Positions 1 to 8,643 of a stretch of 64,000 nucleotides of DNA are shown in pieces. Within the stretch, counting starts at the first letter, position 1. Every line of letters begins with the position of its first letter. The position numbers and the translations under genes were made by a program. The stretch is taken from the NCBI RefSeq assembly GCF_025583945.1, contig NZ_JAOEGU010000001.1, positions 1 to 64,000 of the forward strand. The letters are read 5' to 3'. Origin of the DNA: Methylobacter psychrophilus (GTDB taxonomy: Bacteria > Pseudomonadota > Gammaproteobacteria > Methylococcales > Methylomonadaceae). The notes under the pieces are model-generated. The model was not told the origin of the DNA. It saw only the letters and a program-made list of their open reading frames with translations, and ran no database searches.

Positions 1-44
1 AATTCTTCAGGCTTGTGCTTGGGCAGTTGGGCATAAGGGGTCAT
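1..44 (-). CDS. Possible 5' end of a gene running off the left edge
   Basis: On the minus strand an ATG at 44-42 opens a frame that stays open to the window edge, giving MTPYAQLPKHKPEE as the first residues. Only 14 codons are visible, so no family can be named. There is no strong ribosome binding site upstream. The frame could be a real gene divergent from the oxygenase at 299 or chance. Confidence 0.3.
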   Translation of the reverse strand, partial: MTPYAQLPKHKPEE

Positions 45-148
45 GGCTATCCGTGTTTTCAAAGGCAGGTCGCTATTTTAACCTTATTAAGACCAAGCTC
101 TATGTTGATTATTTAGGAAAGATGTCTATTAATGATTCTCGGGATAAA

Positions 149-211
149 CTGAATGTGTTTATTCCTTTCGGAGTTCGCTTTTCGAATCATGAGCGAAATA
201 AACACATTCAG
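149..211. repeat. 15-bp perfect inverted repeat with 33-nt loop
   Basis: Positions 149-163 and 197-211 are exact reverse complements (CTGAATGTGTTTATT and AATAAACACATTCAG). The loop holds a shorter inner pairing (TTCGCT/AGCGAA). No T-run follows on either strand, so it is not an ordinary intrinsic terminator. It lies 88 bp before the oxygenase gene and could form a cruciform, an mRNA leader hairpin or a small MITE end pair. The 64-codon frame over it (53-247) is not convincing as a gene. Confidence 0.6.
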
Positions 212-298
212 GTACTTATACTTTACGGGGTCACACCTCGATCATAAATTCCGCAAATATGAGCGCGCGGATTACACCACTGACTTTGGAAATATTCT

Positions 299-928
299 AT
301 GAGCACTCTAAAGCTGCAAGGTATGCAGCCCTTATTTTATTCACCACTGACTATTTTTGAGATGGAAGACTACCAAGCGCTTAACTCTCAACTACTATCA
401 GAAATTGGCGCGTTACAGGCTGATTCCTCAGGAATGAAGCGAAGCAACTGGGGAGGCTGGCACTCCGATGATGATTTTTTTATGCGCAGCGAACCTGGTT
501 TTCAGGCTTTGCGTAATCATATTGTGGAAGCGATTCAACTGGCTACCAAAAATGTCTCCCCCGATTTTGACTTTCCGCTCTATAGCATTCAGGCCGAGGG
601 CTGGGTTAATGTACTGGGTCACGGAGGCCTTAATACGCCGCATGATCATCCTAACTGGACTTGGTCTGGCTGCTACTATGTCAGTGTCCCAGAAGGCGAT
701 AAAGACCTGAGTGGCAGTATCGAATTTTTTGATACTCGCACCAATGTTCGTACCTTGGCAGTGGATGGTGCAGGCTGCTTTGCCAGTAAATTTATCATGA
801 AACCACAAGCCGGTATGCTGTTGATATTTCCGTCTTATTTACGGCATTGGGTTTATCCCAACGAGAGCGAAGAAGATCGTATATCAATTGCCTTTAACGC
901 CCGCTTTGCGAAAACTATTCGCTCTTAA
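299..928 (+). CDS. Putative 2OG-Fe(II) oxygenase, TIGR02466-like
   Basis: A 209-residue soluble protein resembling the TIGR02466 family of putative 2-oxoglutarate/Fe(II) dioxygenases (double-stranded beta-helix fold). The visible iron-site candidates are the HDH cluster at residues 115-117, in the stretch TPHDHPNWTWSGCYYV, and His183 in LRHWVYP. Arg194, before SIAFN, is well placed to bind the 2-oxoglutarate carboxylate. The N-terminal PLFYSPLTIF segment is also typical of the family. The substrate is unknown; relatives are often found with phage or secondary-metabolism genes. The ATG at 299 follows GGAAATATTCT, an acceptable ribosome binding site. It appears monocistronic, followed by an imperfect hairpin near 952-995. 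Family assignment is from motif recognition only. Confidence 0.75.
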   Translation: MSTLKLQGMQPLFYSPLTIFEMEDYQALNSQLLSEIGALQADSSGMKRSNWGGWHSDDDFFMRSEPGFQALRNHIVEAIQLATKNVSPDFDFPLYSIQAEGWVNVLGHGGLNTPHDHPNWTWSGCYYVSVPEGDKDLSGSIEFFDTRTNVRTLAVDGAGCFASKFIMKPQAGMLLIFPSYLRHWVYPNESEEDRISIAFNARFAKTIRS

Positions 929-949
929 TGTTTTGGCCATCAATTATCT

Positions 950-996
950 GTCTGATTGCCCGTTCTTTTTATAAAAAAGGACAATCAGGATTTTTA
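950..996 (+). terminator. Probable intrinsic terminator after the oxygenase gene
   Basis: CTGATTG (952-958) pairs with CAATCAG (982-988), with further interrupted pairing inside, and is followed by GATTTTT. It is imperfect, but correctly placed 23 bp after the stop codon at 928. Confidence 0.4.
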
Positions 997-1034
997 ATCG
1001 GAAATCAATCGACTGATTGATATATTAAACCTGC

Positions 1035-1427
1035 CTATTTGTCGGTGATAACATCGACATTCATACGACTACGTTTTACACAGGCAGCATAGTTTTCATC
1101 CATATTTTCTGTTCCTTGGGTTTTTTGAAGGCAATCCGTTGAAACTTTAAGATATTCAGTGGGATCCGCATGCGTAACCGGCCATCCTTCATGCTTCATG
1201 CAATCGACAAAGGTATTTGCATCGTAGCCGATTGGCATCTCAATAACAGTTTGTACTCCTCCCGTAGGAACGTTAATCTTTGTTTTTTGCGTGGTTGATT
1301 GGTTGCATGTTAATGCATCTGAAAAATAACCGAGGTTGGTATTCGAGCCATTTTCAGTGACTAATTGGTTGTTGGCACACCCCGAAAGCAATATTGCCGA
1401 CAAAAGCAACACGGGTAAGTTAATCAT
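1035..1427 (-). CDS. Small predicted lipoprotein of unknown function
   Basis: A 130-residue protein with a clear lipoprotein signal: a short N-region, a hydrophobic core (LPVLLLSAILLSG) and Cys17 in the lipobox LSGC. The mature part has five further cysteines, roughly residues 41, 76, 98, 116 and one near the middle region, suggesting disulphides in the periplasm. No recognised domain is visible. The ATG at 1427 is preceded by AAAGGTGATTC, a fair ribosome binding site. It is convergent with the oxygenase gene and divergent from the gene at 1681. Function not assigned. Confidence 0.65.
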   Translation of the reverse strand: MINLPVLLLSAILLSGCANNQLVTENGSNTNLGYFSDALTCNQSTTQKTKINVPTGGVQTVIEMPIGYDANTFVDCMKHEGWPVTHADPTEYLKVSTDCLQKTQGTENMDENYAACVKRSRMNVDVITDK

Positions 1428-1624
1428 GAATCACCTTTATCTATTGGCTAAAATTGTTAATGATGGGGGTATTTAACATTGGGTTAAAATGCATGGCTTG
1501 AGTATATTTTATAGCGATTGTTTTTCCTATAGATATTAGTTCAAGAAGCCAGATGGGATACTGTCAATATAGTCGATAAGTAAAGTGTTGAGCTTAGAAA
1601 GTAGTTATAGATTAAATACTATTT

Positions 1625-1653
1625 AAAACAGTATAAACGGTATATACTGTTTT
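1625..1653. promoter_or_regulatory. Perfect palindromic operator-like site before the 1681 gene
   Basis: Arms 1625-1635 (AAAACAGTATA) and 1643-1653 (TATACTGTTTT) are perfect inverted repeats around a 7-bp spacer, ending 27 bp before the ATG at 1681. The symmetry fits a dimeric repressor site, possibly autoregulatory. The half-site order (ACAG outside, CTGT outside) is the reverse of a LexA box. Confidence 0.5.
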
Positions 1654-1680
1654 TTTATTGAATGGTAAGGAGAATTTATA

Positions 1681-2091
1681 ATGAGTGCAACAAAGCAGAA
1701 AGCAAAAAAAACAATAACAGAAGCCGTTGAAGTTGAGCTGCCAATAGAGAAAGTAACCAATAAAAAAATCTCTAAAAAGCCGACAGTTGAAAAGTCAAAT
1801 GTGACTGTTGAGGTAATTGAAGCTGAAGTTGATGAAAAAGCAGATATTAAAAAGAAAAAAAATCCTAAAGTAAAAGTGATTAGGGACAGTTTTTCATTCC
1901 CGGAAGAAGATTATTTAAAAATTTCACAGCTTAAGAAGACCTGTCTGGCAGCAGGAATTAATGTCAAGAAGGGTGAGATTCTTCGTGCCGGACTGCATTT
2001 ACTCACCCAATTAACCTTGGATGATCTTAAAAGTGTTATTGAGCAAGTCGAAAAAGTGCAAACCGGTCGGCCAGCCGCATCAAAAATTTAG
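1681..2091 (+). CDS. Lysine-rich small protein with a compact C-terminal domain
   Basis: A 136-residue protein in two parts. Residues 1-60 are low-complexity and rich in Lys, Glu and Val, probably disordered. Residues 65-130 (from IRDSFSFPEEDYLKISQLKK onward) form a conserved-looking unit with a beta-like segment followed by two helices, including NVKKGEILRAGLHLLTQL. That layout resembles ribbon-helix-helix-type DNA-binding domains, where a short strand is followed by two helices, but I do not recognise the exact family. AAGGAGAATTTATA before the ATG is a strong ribosome binding site. A perfect palindrome lies just upstream and could be its own operator. A DNA-binding or nucleoid-associated role is an inference. 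Confidence 0.65.
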   Translation: MSATKQKAKKTITEAVEVELPIEKVTNKKISKKPTVEKSNVTVEVIEAEVDEKADIKKKKNPKVKVIRDSFSFPEEDYLKISQLKKTCLAAGINVKKGEILRAGLHLLTQLTLDDLKSVIEQVEKVQTGRPAASKI

Positions 2092-2382
2092 CGATAAAAG
2101 CATTGCTGTGAACTCATACTTTCTTTAAGCCTGAGTATTTTAATAATTGGATGCTTGGGCTATTGACGGGTAAATGGTCTATATAAACAGACTGTCACCG
2201 TTGATGTTTTTTAATATGGCTATCGACTGTAGTTTTGATGAAATTATGGCAAGATTTCTGACAGCCATTTAATATGATTTCAAACTACTGAGTCAGTAAA
2301 TCGGGTTTTTAATTAAAGCGATATTCCGCATAATTAAAAAACAAGCGTTATTCAAAAATACTATTGCTTCGTTAGTTAGAAA

Positions 2383-2408
2383 ACATCCTGTTACTATCAA
2401 CAGGATGT
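2383..2408. repeat. 10-bp perfect hairpin
   Basis: ACATCCTGTT (2383-2392) pairs perfectly with AACAGGATGT (2399-2408) around a 6-nt loop. On the minus strand it is followed by TTTCTAAC, a weak U-tract, so it could back up the stronger terminator at 2484. The rest of the 2092-2538 gap shows nothing else I can name. Confidence 0.4.
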
Positions 2409-2483
2409 CGAGGATGTGGGCTGCAATTAAGCCGAATTCGAATAGTAGCGGTAGGTTACTTAATAACTTGAGTTATTAGAAGT

Positions 2484-2513
2484 AAAAAATGCGCCTGACG
2501 GCGCATTTTTTTT
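2484..2513 (-). terminator. Bidirectional intrinsic terminator after the porin gene
   Basis: ATGCGCC (2489-2495), loop TGAC, GGCGCAT (2500-2506), flanked by an A-run on the left and a T-run on the right. The hairpin would therefore terminate in both directions. It lies 26 bp past the porin stop and is mainly the porin terminator. Confidence 0.8.
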
Positions 2514-2538
2514 AAAGGATTTTCAGGTGATTGCAGAA

Positions 2539-3966
2539 TTAAAAAGTAACGGTAAAATCGTTGGAGAACAAAAATTGCGCAGTCTTGCCGTCGGCGAAAG
2601 TGCTAGGAGAACCATTGGCTCCATCTACCCAATCATAGCGGATATTAGGACGTAAGTTTAGCCATTTGGTGGGTTTCCAATTTAAACCCGCAGTGACTTC
2701 GTAATAACTGGCTGCATTACAGGCAGCAACGCTGCCAGGGGCTGCATAACTGTAACCTGAGCTGTTGGTAGCGGCGCCTACACGTCCTGGAGAGCAGACC
2801 CGAAGTCCGTTTTGATCACGAAACCATTCAGCCCGCACACCTACGGATAAGTTGTCTTTTAGGTCATAGTACAAATGTGAGTTGATGCCATACCATTCGG
2901 CATCTACGTCATTCGGTGTAGCAGTAGCAAAGTTGTAAACATTATTGGCAAAACCGTGATCATGTTGCAGGATCAAGTGGGTTTTGTCAGTAATGTTATG
3001 TTTTAAAACAATGCTATATAGTGCAAAGGCGCTACTGTTTTGCTCTGAAGTTGCACTATAGGTACCACTGATATTAGCAGAGGTTCCCTTGTCATCGCTG
3101 GTCCAGGTTGTGCCAAATAGTCCGCCCCAGTTACCCAGTTGTTTATTCCAACCGCCATCCCAGCCGCCGGTAGCGCTGCCGGTAATTGCGCCGCCCATAA
3201 CCCCCCAATTTTTGTCAACGGCATAGTTACCCATGAAACCGGTATGCGTGAACGGTTCGCCATATTGCATGGTATAAGCATGGGAGTAGAAAAAGTTATC
3301 AGCAGCCGGTACGGTTTCATAACCGATGGGTGTGTAAAAATGACCCGCCTTAACATTAAGGCCATTACCGATAGGTACATAAGCTTCTCCATATGCTTGG
3401 GGCAGTGCCATGCCATAGAAGCGATTGCCCGCTGTACCATTAAGATTAAGATCCCAATTACTCCGGCTTTTTGCCTCGCCGGAATTAATATCAAATGCCG
3501 GAACACCATAAGCCTGGGTAAAAACTGCGTCAGTACCGTACATAAAATCGAAACGGCCACCAAAAGACCACTTATCGCCTTCCGTCGCTACAGCACGTTG
3601 CACAAACAGATTTAACTGATTCATTTGGAATTCGCTAGAGCGATCCCCAAAAGTAACGGGGCCATTAAAGCCGTTGGAAGGATCATTTGCATTGTAGGTA
3701 ATACCTGCATTGCTCGAACCACCCACAGTGATACCATTATTTTTTAAAAATTTGCTCTCATTGACATCATATTTTGTCAGTGCGGCAATCATGCCTTTTG
3801 TTTCAACTATATTATATTGCTCAGCTTTTGCATTAATATCTGCGTCTGACATCTCTGCGGTTGCTTCTTGTACGGCATAAGCGTTAGTCGCACCCATAGT
3901 CATTGATAAAAGACCACTTGCCGCCACGATAATCATCGGGTTTTTGCGTTTGGGTATACTTTTCAT
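2539..3966 (-). CDS. Outer-membrane porin, OmpL-like (BBP2 family)
   Basis: A 475-residue predicted outer-membrane beta-barrel. The N-terminus has a signal peptide (basic MKSIPKRKN, hydrophobic core, cleavage probably after TNAYA near residue 32). The mature protein is rich in Gly, Tyr, Trp and Asn, with alternating patterns, and ends in aromatic Phe (DFTVTF), the outer-membrane insertion signal. The pattern resembles the OmpL-like porin-2 (BBP2) family. It is divergent from glnA, and a sigma-54 promoter and an NtrC box lie upstream, so it probably passes nitrogenous solutes when nitrogen is scarce; the solute is unknown. AAGGAAATAAC precedes the ATG at 3966. A 186-codon antisense frame inside it (3003-3563) is a shadow. 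Confidence 0.8.
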   Translation of the reverse strand: MKSIPKRKNPMIIVAASGLLSMTMGATNAYAVQEATAEMSDADINAKAEQYNIVETKGMIAALTKYDVNESKFLKNNGITVGGSSNAGITYNANDPSNGFNGPVTFGDRSSEFQMNQLNLFVQRAVATEGDKWSFGGRFDFMYGTDAVFTQAYGVPAFDINSGEAKSRSNWDLNLNGTAGNRFYGMALPQAYGEAYVPIGNGLNVKAGHFYTPIGYETVPAADNFFYSHAYTMQYGEPFTHTGFMGNYAVDKNWGVMGGAITGSATGGWDGGWNKQLGNWGGLFGTTWTSDDKGTSANISGTYSATSEQNSSAFALYSIVLKHNITDKTHLILQHDHGFANNVYNFATATPNDVDAEWYGINSHLYYDLKDNLSVGVRAEWFRDQNGLRVCSPGRVGAATNSSGYSYAAPGSVAACNAASYYEVTAGLNWKPTKWLNLRPNIRYDWVDGANGSPSTFADGKTAQFLFSNDFTVTF

Positions 3967-4059
3967 GTTATTTCCTTTTGATTAAGGCTTGGATAAAAGC
4001 GTCTTGTTGTTAAATAACAACGTAATGAACCGTTTGGCATACAGCACGGTAAAATACTA

Positions 4060-4075
4060 AGCAGTTACCATGCCA
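4060..4075 (-). promoter_or_regulatory. Sigma-54 promoter of the porin gene
   Basis: On the minus strand the sequence reads TGGCATGGTAACTGCT, matching the consensus TGGCAC-N5-TTGCW with the required GG and GC spacing. Transcription would begin near 4049, leaving a leader of about 84 nt to the ATG at 3966. Confidence 0.65.
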
Positions 4076-4136
4076 AATAATTGTTTTTAATTAAAACAGT
4101 GGGTTATAGATTTTAGTTGCATTTTCACGTTATGTA

Positions 4137-4153
4137 AGCACTACTGTGGTGCG
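4137..4153. promoter_or_regulatory. NtrC enhancer box between porin and glnA
   Basis: AGCACTACTGTGGTGCG matches the NtrC consensus GCACC-N5-GGTGC at 9 of 10 core positions. It lies about 90-100 bp upstream of the predicted porin start, a normal enhancer distance, and 279 bp from the glnA start codon. A second site beginning TGCACCA at 4303 matches only as a half-site. Confidence 0.6.
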
Positions 4154-4431
4154 TGCCTTGAATTAAAATTGTGCAATTTAGACTTTTTTGTTATTTTTGA
4201 GCAAAATAATAAGTTAAATCAACCAGTTTCTGTTTCAATATAATTGCTTGTTATGCGCTACAGGTATTGATAATAAAAGCCCTTGTACTCGTTTTTAATT
4301 ATTGCACCAAAACAGACCAATTATAGTTGTTCATTTTTTTAGTGGTCAATTTATTAAAAAAAGTGGTATCTTTACATCGTTTGGCATAAAACACTGATCC
4401 CATAATAACCAAGTCCAAGGAGACCACTCAG

Positions 4432-5841
4432 ATGTCTGCAAAAAAAGTACTTAAAATGATCGAAGAAAACGACGTGAAATTCGTTGATTTTCGTTTTTGT
4501 GATACGCGTGGTAAAGAACAACATGTCACATTTCCTGCGCATTCTATAGATGAAGATACCTTTGAAGAAGGTAATATGTTTGATGGTTCTTCAGTTGCTG
4601 GTTGGAAACATATTAATGAATCAGATATGATTTTGATGCCTGATCCATCGACTGCTGTGATGGATCCATTCTTTGATGACAACACCTTAATTTTGCGTTG
4701 CGACATCATTGAGCCAAAAAACATGCAAGGTTATGAGCGTGATCCACGTTCATTAGCCAAACGTGCTGAAAGCTATTTACAATCAACCGGCATTGCCGAT
4801 ACTGCATTTTTCGGTCCGGAAAATGAATTCTTCATATTTGATGATGTCCGTTGGGGCACTGATATGAGTGGTTCATTCTACAAGGTTGACTCGGAAGAAG
4901 CGGGTTGGAACTCGGAAAAAGTTTATCCCGACGGCAATACCGGACATCGTCCAGGTGTTAAAGGCGGTTATTTCCCCGTACCACCAGTCGATTCATTGCA
5001 GGATATGCGTTCTGCAATGTGTTTAACTTTGGAGGAAATGGGCCAAGTTACTGAAGTTCATCATCACGAAGTTGCTACTGCCGGCCAATGTGAAATCGGC
5101 GTAAGATTTAATACTCTGGTTAAAAAAGCCGACGAAGTATTGGAGCTGAAATATGTTATTGCCAATATTGCTCACGCTTATGGCAAGACAGCGACCTTCA
5201 TGCCTAAACCTTTAGTGGGCGATAACGGTAGTGGCATGCACGTTCACCAATCACTGGCCAAAAACGGCGTTAACCTGTTTACTGGTGATTTATACGGTGG
5301 CTTGTCTGAAATGGCCTTGTATTACATTGGCGGCATCATTAAGCATTCAAAAGCACTTAATGCTTTTACCAATGCTTCAACCAATAGTTACAAACGTTTG
5401 GTTCCAGGCTTTGAAGCCCCCGTTATGTTGGCTTACTCAGCACGTAATCGTTCAGCTTCCATTCGTATTCCTTTTGTTAACAATCCAAAAGGTCGTCGTA
5501 TTGAAGTGCGTTTTCCTGACTCAACAGCAAACCCTTACCTGGCATTCTCCGCCATGTTGATGGCCGGCCTGGATGGTATCGTAAACAAAATTCATCCTGG
5601 CGATGCCATGGATAAAGATTTATATGATTTACCTGCAGAAGAAGCCAACAATATTCCACAAGTTTGTCATTCATTTGACCAAGCTTTAGATGCGTTGGAC
5701 AATGACCGTGAATTTTTAAAGGCTGGCGGTGTTTTTACTGATGATGTTATTGACAGCTATATCAAGCTGAAAATGGAAGAAGTTACCCGTGTTCGCATGA
5801 GTACGCATCCTGTTGAATATGATATGTACTATAGTCTTTAA
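4432..5841 (+). CDS. glnA: Glutamine synthetase, type I
   Basis: Full-length (469 residues) GSI enzyme, making glutamine from glutamate, ammonium and ATP as a cytoplasmic dodecamer. Visible marks are DGSSVAGWK (51-59), the metal-binding GPENEFF (128-134), the [10 protein letters not shown] active-site loop (265-274), NRSASIRIP (339-347) and the adenylylation site Tyr398 in [10 protein letters not shown]. This is therefore the GlnE-regulated beta subtype. AAGGAGACC lies just before the ATG. It heads the classical order glnA-ntrB-ntrC, with terminators in between, and is divergent from a porin. Its own promoter is not obvious: a TGGCAT at 4382 lacks a correctly spaced GC, and a weak sigma-70-like pair (TTGCTT near 4243 and TGATAAT) lies further up. 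Confidence 0.98.
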   Translation: MSAKKVLKMIEENDVKFVDFRFCDTRGKEQHVTFPAHSIDEDTFEEGNMFDGSSVAGWKHINESDMILMPDPSTAVMDPFFDDNTLILRCDIIEPKNMQGYERDPRSLAKRAESYLQSTGIADTAFFGPENEFFIFDDVRWGTDMSGSFYKVDSEEAGWNSEKVYPDGNTGHRPGVKGGYFPVPPVDSLQDMRSAMCLTLEEMGQVTEVHHHEVATAGQCEIGVRFNTLVKKADEVLELKYVIANIAHAYGKTATFMPKPLVGDNGSGMHVHQSLAKNGVNLFTGDLYGGLSEMALYYIGGIIKHSKALNAFTNASTNSYKRLVPGFEAPVMLAYSARNRSASIRIPFVNNPKGRRIEVRFPDSTANPYLAFSAMLMAGLDGIVNKIHPGDAMDKDLYDLPAEEANNIPQVCHSFDQALDALDNDREFLKAGGVFTDDVIDSYIKLKMEEVTRVRMSTHPVEYDMYYSL

Positions 5842-5880
5842 GATCCATGCCGGCTTAATATCGGCTTAGCAAGACAGAGA

Positions 5881-5914
5881 ACCCCGTAAGTCATTCGACT
5901 TGCGGGGTTTTTTT
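5881..5914 (+). terminator. Intrinsic terminator after glnA
   Basis: ACCCCGTAAGTC (5881-5892), loop ATTC, GACTTGCGGGGT (5897-5908) pair over 12 bp with one G-U, followed by seven Ts. It lies 40 bp past the glnA stop. Confidence 0.9.
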
Positions 5915-6007
5915 ATGCCCGGACGTTCCCACACGAAACTATGTAATCCCGTAATTTACTGTCTTTTTTGTTCACACCCGGCAGTGAGTGTGATGTTGAT
6001 ATATAAT

Positions 6008-6032
6008 AACGCTCTGTTTTGGGGCGTTTTTT
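6008..6032 (+). terminator. Second hairpin with T-run before ntrB
   Basis: AACGCTCT pairs with GGGGCGTT through two G-U pairs around a GTTTT loop and is followed by TTTT. It lies in the glnA-ntrB spacer and may trim read-through from glnA into ntrBC. Confidence 0.45.
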
Positions 6033-6154
6033 ATTGCTATGGTTTTTATGATCGTTGCTATTGTTAAGACAACCCTGCTTTTACGTGGCTTGGTCTATAA
6101 ATTGCTAATATAAATATAACGCTTTTACATCAAAAAACCATCGATTAAGAAATT

Positions 6155-7207
6155 ATGTATAAACGCATACTGGATCACCTTAACACTGCAATCTTATTAT
6201 TTGATAGCCAATTAACATTGACATTTATCAATACGACTGGAGAAATTTTACTGGCTGACAGTGCGCATCACTTGGTCGGCCAAAGTGCGGAAGAATTATT
6301 TAAATCTTCTGATCCTGCTTTGTTGCTTAATTTAAAACAATCCTTGGAGATGGCTGAACCATTGGTTGATCGTGCGCTGACGTTGAACCGGATGAGCCAT
6401 AATGTGACGACCAACTTTAGTGCGACACCGCTGTTAATCAATGAGCAAGTTAGTGAAATACTGGTCGAGCTTCAACAGGTAGACAGCCATCTGCGTATAT
6501 CAAAAGAAGAGCAGTTATTAATGCAACAGAATACGGCTCGATTACTGGTCAGGGGCTTGGCGCACGAAATCAAAAATCCGTTAGGCGGTTTGCGTGGTGC
6601 AGCCCAGTTACTGGACCTGGAATTACATGATCCGGAACTTAAAGAATATACGCAAATTATCATAGATGAATCAGATCGTTTGCAAGGCCTGATGGATAAA
6701 ATGTTGGGGCCGAATAAATTGCCCAATAAAAAGGCGCTTAATATTCATGAAGTATTGGAGCGGGTCAGGCAATTAGTTAATGCTGAATCTAGCGGCAGCC
6801 TGTCTATCAAACATGATTATGATCCCAGTATTCCTGATATCTATGCTGATAAAGATCAGCTTATTCAGGCTATTTTAAATATTGCCAGAAATGCTGTGCA
6901 GGCTGTCGAAGGGAAAGGCAATATTATCTTTAAAACACGCATACACAGGCAGATGACTATAGGCCGTAAACGTTATAAGTTGGCAGTAAAGTGCGACATT
7001 ATTGATAACGGACCGGGTATAGATGCCAACATGATGAACCAAATATTCTATCCGATGATTACCGGACGAGCTGAAGGCACAGGGCTAGGTTTATCTATTG
7101 CGCAAGCACTGATTAATCAGCATAGCGGGTTGATTGAGTGTAATAGCGAGCCGGGAAATACGGTGTTTTCAATATTTTTGCCTATGGAGGTTGGTAATAA
7201 TGACTAA
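6155..7207 (+). CDS. glnL: Nitrogen regulation sensor histidine kinase NtrB
   Basis: A 350-residue cytoplasmic kinase/phosphatase that phosphorylates NtrC under nitrogen limitation and is switched to phosphatase by PII. It has an N-terminal PAS domain (about 5-110), a DHp helix with His137 in GLAHEIKNPLGG, the N-box around Asn246 (LNIARNAVQA), a G1 box (DNGPGID) and a G2 box (GTGLGLSIAQ). There are no membrane segments, as expected for NtrB. It overlaps ntrC by 8 bp, so the two are translationally coupled. The spacer from glnA holds two terminator-like hairpins, and no clear promoter was identified. Confidence 0.96.
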   Translation: MYKRILDHLNTAILLFDSQLTLTFINTTGEILLADSAHHLVGQSAEELFKSSDPALLLNLKQSLEMAEPLVDRALTLNRMSHNVTTNFSATPLLINEQVSEILVELQQVDSHLRISKEEQLLMQQNTARLLVRGLAHEIKNPLGGLRGAAQLLDLELHDPELKEYTQIIIDESDRLQGLMDKMLGPNKLPNKKALNIHEVLERVRQLVNAESSGSLSIKHDYDPSIPDIYADKDQLIQAILNIARNAVQAVEGKGNIIFKTRIHRQMTIGRKRYKLAVKCDIIDNGPGIDANMMNQIFYPMITGRAEGTGLGLSIAQALINQHSGLIECNSEPGNTVFSIFLPMEVGNND

Positions 7208-8615
7208 GCCTGATACTGTCTGGATTATTGATGATGACAAATCCATACGCTGGGTTGTCGAAAAAGCCCTACAAAAATCCGGTATCATTACGCGTTGCTT
7301 TTCTGCCGGTAAAGATTTGTTGGCGGCTTTGCAAGATGATTTGCCTGATGCCCTGATAACGGATATTCGTATGCCTGGCATGGATGGACTGGAGCTTTTA
7401 GACAAGGTTCAGCAGAGTCATCCTCATTTACCGGTTATCGTCATGACCGCGCATTCCGATCTGGAGAGTGCAGTTTCCGCGTTTCATGGTGGTGCTTTCG
7501 AGTACTTGCCAAAACCGTTTGATATTAAAGAAGTGGTTAATCTGGCGCAACGCGCCTGCATTCATGGTCGACAGCAACAAGACGATGCCCATCGCGATGC
7601 TACAACGACTGCTGAGCCTACTCCGGAAATTATAGGCGAAGCGCCGGCGATGCAGGAAGTTTTTCGAGCGATAGGCAGGTTGGCGAGATCTCACATAACC
7701 GTACTTATTAACGGTGAATCGGGAACGGGTAAGGAATTGGTCGCTAAAGCCTTACATCGTCATAGTCCCAGAGCTAAAAACCCTTTTATTGCCTTGAATA
7801 TGGCCGCGATTCCTAAAGATTTAATGGAATCAGAGCTTTTTGGACATGAGAAGGGGGCTTTTACGGGGGCGCAAGTACGGCGAGCGGGTCGCTTTGAGCA
7901 AGCTAATAACGGTACGCTGTTTCTTGATGAAATAGGTGATATGCCGGCAGAATTGCAAACCCGCTTATTAAGAGTGCTGGCAGATGGCGAGTTTTATCCG
8001 GTTGGGGGGCATCTTGCTGTTAAGGTTGATGTGCGCATTATTGCGGCCACCCATCAGGATCTTGAAACATTAGTTGCACAAGGTCGTTTTCGGGAGGATT
8101 TATTTCATCGCTTAAATGTGATTCGGATACATATACCGGCGCTACGTGAGCGTAAACAAGATATCCCTTTGTTATTACGCCATTTTTTACATCAGGCCGC
8201 TTCCGAGCTGGGCGTTGAAAATAAAATATTGAAGCCGGAGGCGGAAGCTTTCTTAAGTACATTGGAATGGCCGGGAAACGTAAGGCAATTGGAAAACAGT
8301 TGTCGTTGGTTAACGGTCATGGCATCGGGGCGAGAAATTTATTTACATGATTTACCGCCTGAGTTACTCAATACTGTGACAGAAAAAGAGGTCACAGGAA
8401 CTAACTGGGAGTCCTTACTGAGAACGTGGATTGATCAACAGTTACTGACAAAAGAAGCCGAGGTTGCCAAACAAACCATTCCAGCCGTTGAAGCGATTTT
8501 GATTAAAGCCGCTTTGGATTTTACTCGGGGTAAACGCCATGAAGCCGCTATTTTATTAGGTTATGGGCGAAATACCCTGACCCGTAAAATAAAAGAATTG
8601 GGAATAGAAGAATAA
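7200..8615 (+). CDS. glnG: Nitrogen regulation response regulator NtrC
   Basis: A sigma-54 activator of 471 residues from the ATG at 7200. A longer in-frame reading from 7134 would lie inside ntrB and is rejected, because GGAGG at 7186-7190 fits the 7200 start. The receiver domain (about 5-120) has the acidic pair DDD at 11-13 and Asp55 (ITDIRMPG) as phosphate acceptor. The central AAA+ domain has Walker A GESGTGKE and the sigma-54-contacting GAFTGA loop. The C-terminal Fis-type helix-turn-helix ends in LLGYGRNTLTRKIKELG. It should drive the sigma-54 promoters before glnK and the porin in this window. No obvious terminator follows; the next 990 bp hold repeats. Confidence 0.97.
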   Translation: MTKPDTVWIIDDDKSIRWVVEKALQKSGIITRCFSAGKDLLAALQDDLPDALITDIRMPGMDGLELLDKVQQSHPHLPVIVMTAHSDLESAVSAFHGGAFEYLPKPFDIKEVVNLAQRACIHGRQQQDDAHRDATTTAEPTPEIIGEAPAMQEVFRAIGRLARSHITVLINGESGTGKELVAKALHRHSPRAKNPFIALNMAAIPKDLMESELFGHEKGAFTGAQVRRAGRFEQANNGTLFLDEIGDMPAELQTRLLRVLADGEFYPVGGHLAVKVDVRIIAATHQDLETLVAQGRFREDLFHRLNVIRIHIPALRERKQDIPLLLRHFLHQAASELGVENKILKPEAEAFLSTLEWPGNVRQLENSCRWLTVMASGREIYLHDLPPELLNTVTEKEVTGTNWESLLRTWIDQQLLTKEAEVAKQTIPAVEAILIKAALDFTRGKRHEAAILLGYGRNTLTRKIKELGIEE

Positions 8616-8643
8616 TCTCGGCTGTTAGTTGGTTTTACCTCTT

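Noticed and set aside
53-247. 64-codon frame at the left edge
   Set aside because: It overlaps a perfect inverted repeat, starts with GTG without a ribosome binding site and has no family signal.
1625-1653. LexA (SOS) box
   Set aside because: The half-sites are in the reverse order (ACAG outside left, CTGT outside right) compared with CTGT-N8-ACAG.
3003-3563. 186-codon frame inside the porin gene
   Set aside because: It lies fully within a well-supported gene and its composition is that of a shadow frame.
4382-4398. Sigma-54-like TGGCATAAAACACTGAT before glnA
   Set aside because: The -24 part fits, but TG stands where GC is needed, so the spacing and -12 element are wrong.
7134-7199. Longer ntrC start
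   Set aside because: It would lie inside ntrB; GGAGG and the receiver domain start support 7200.
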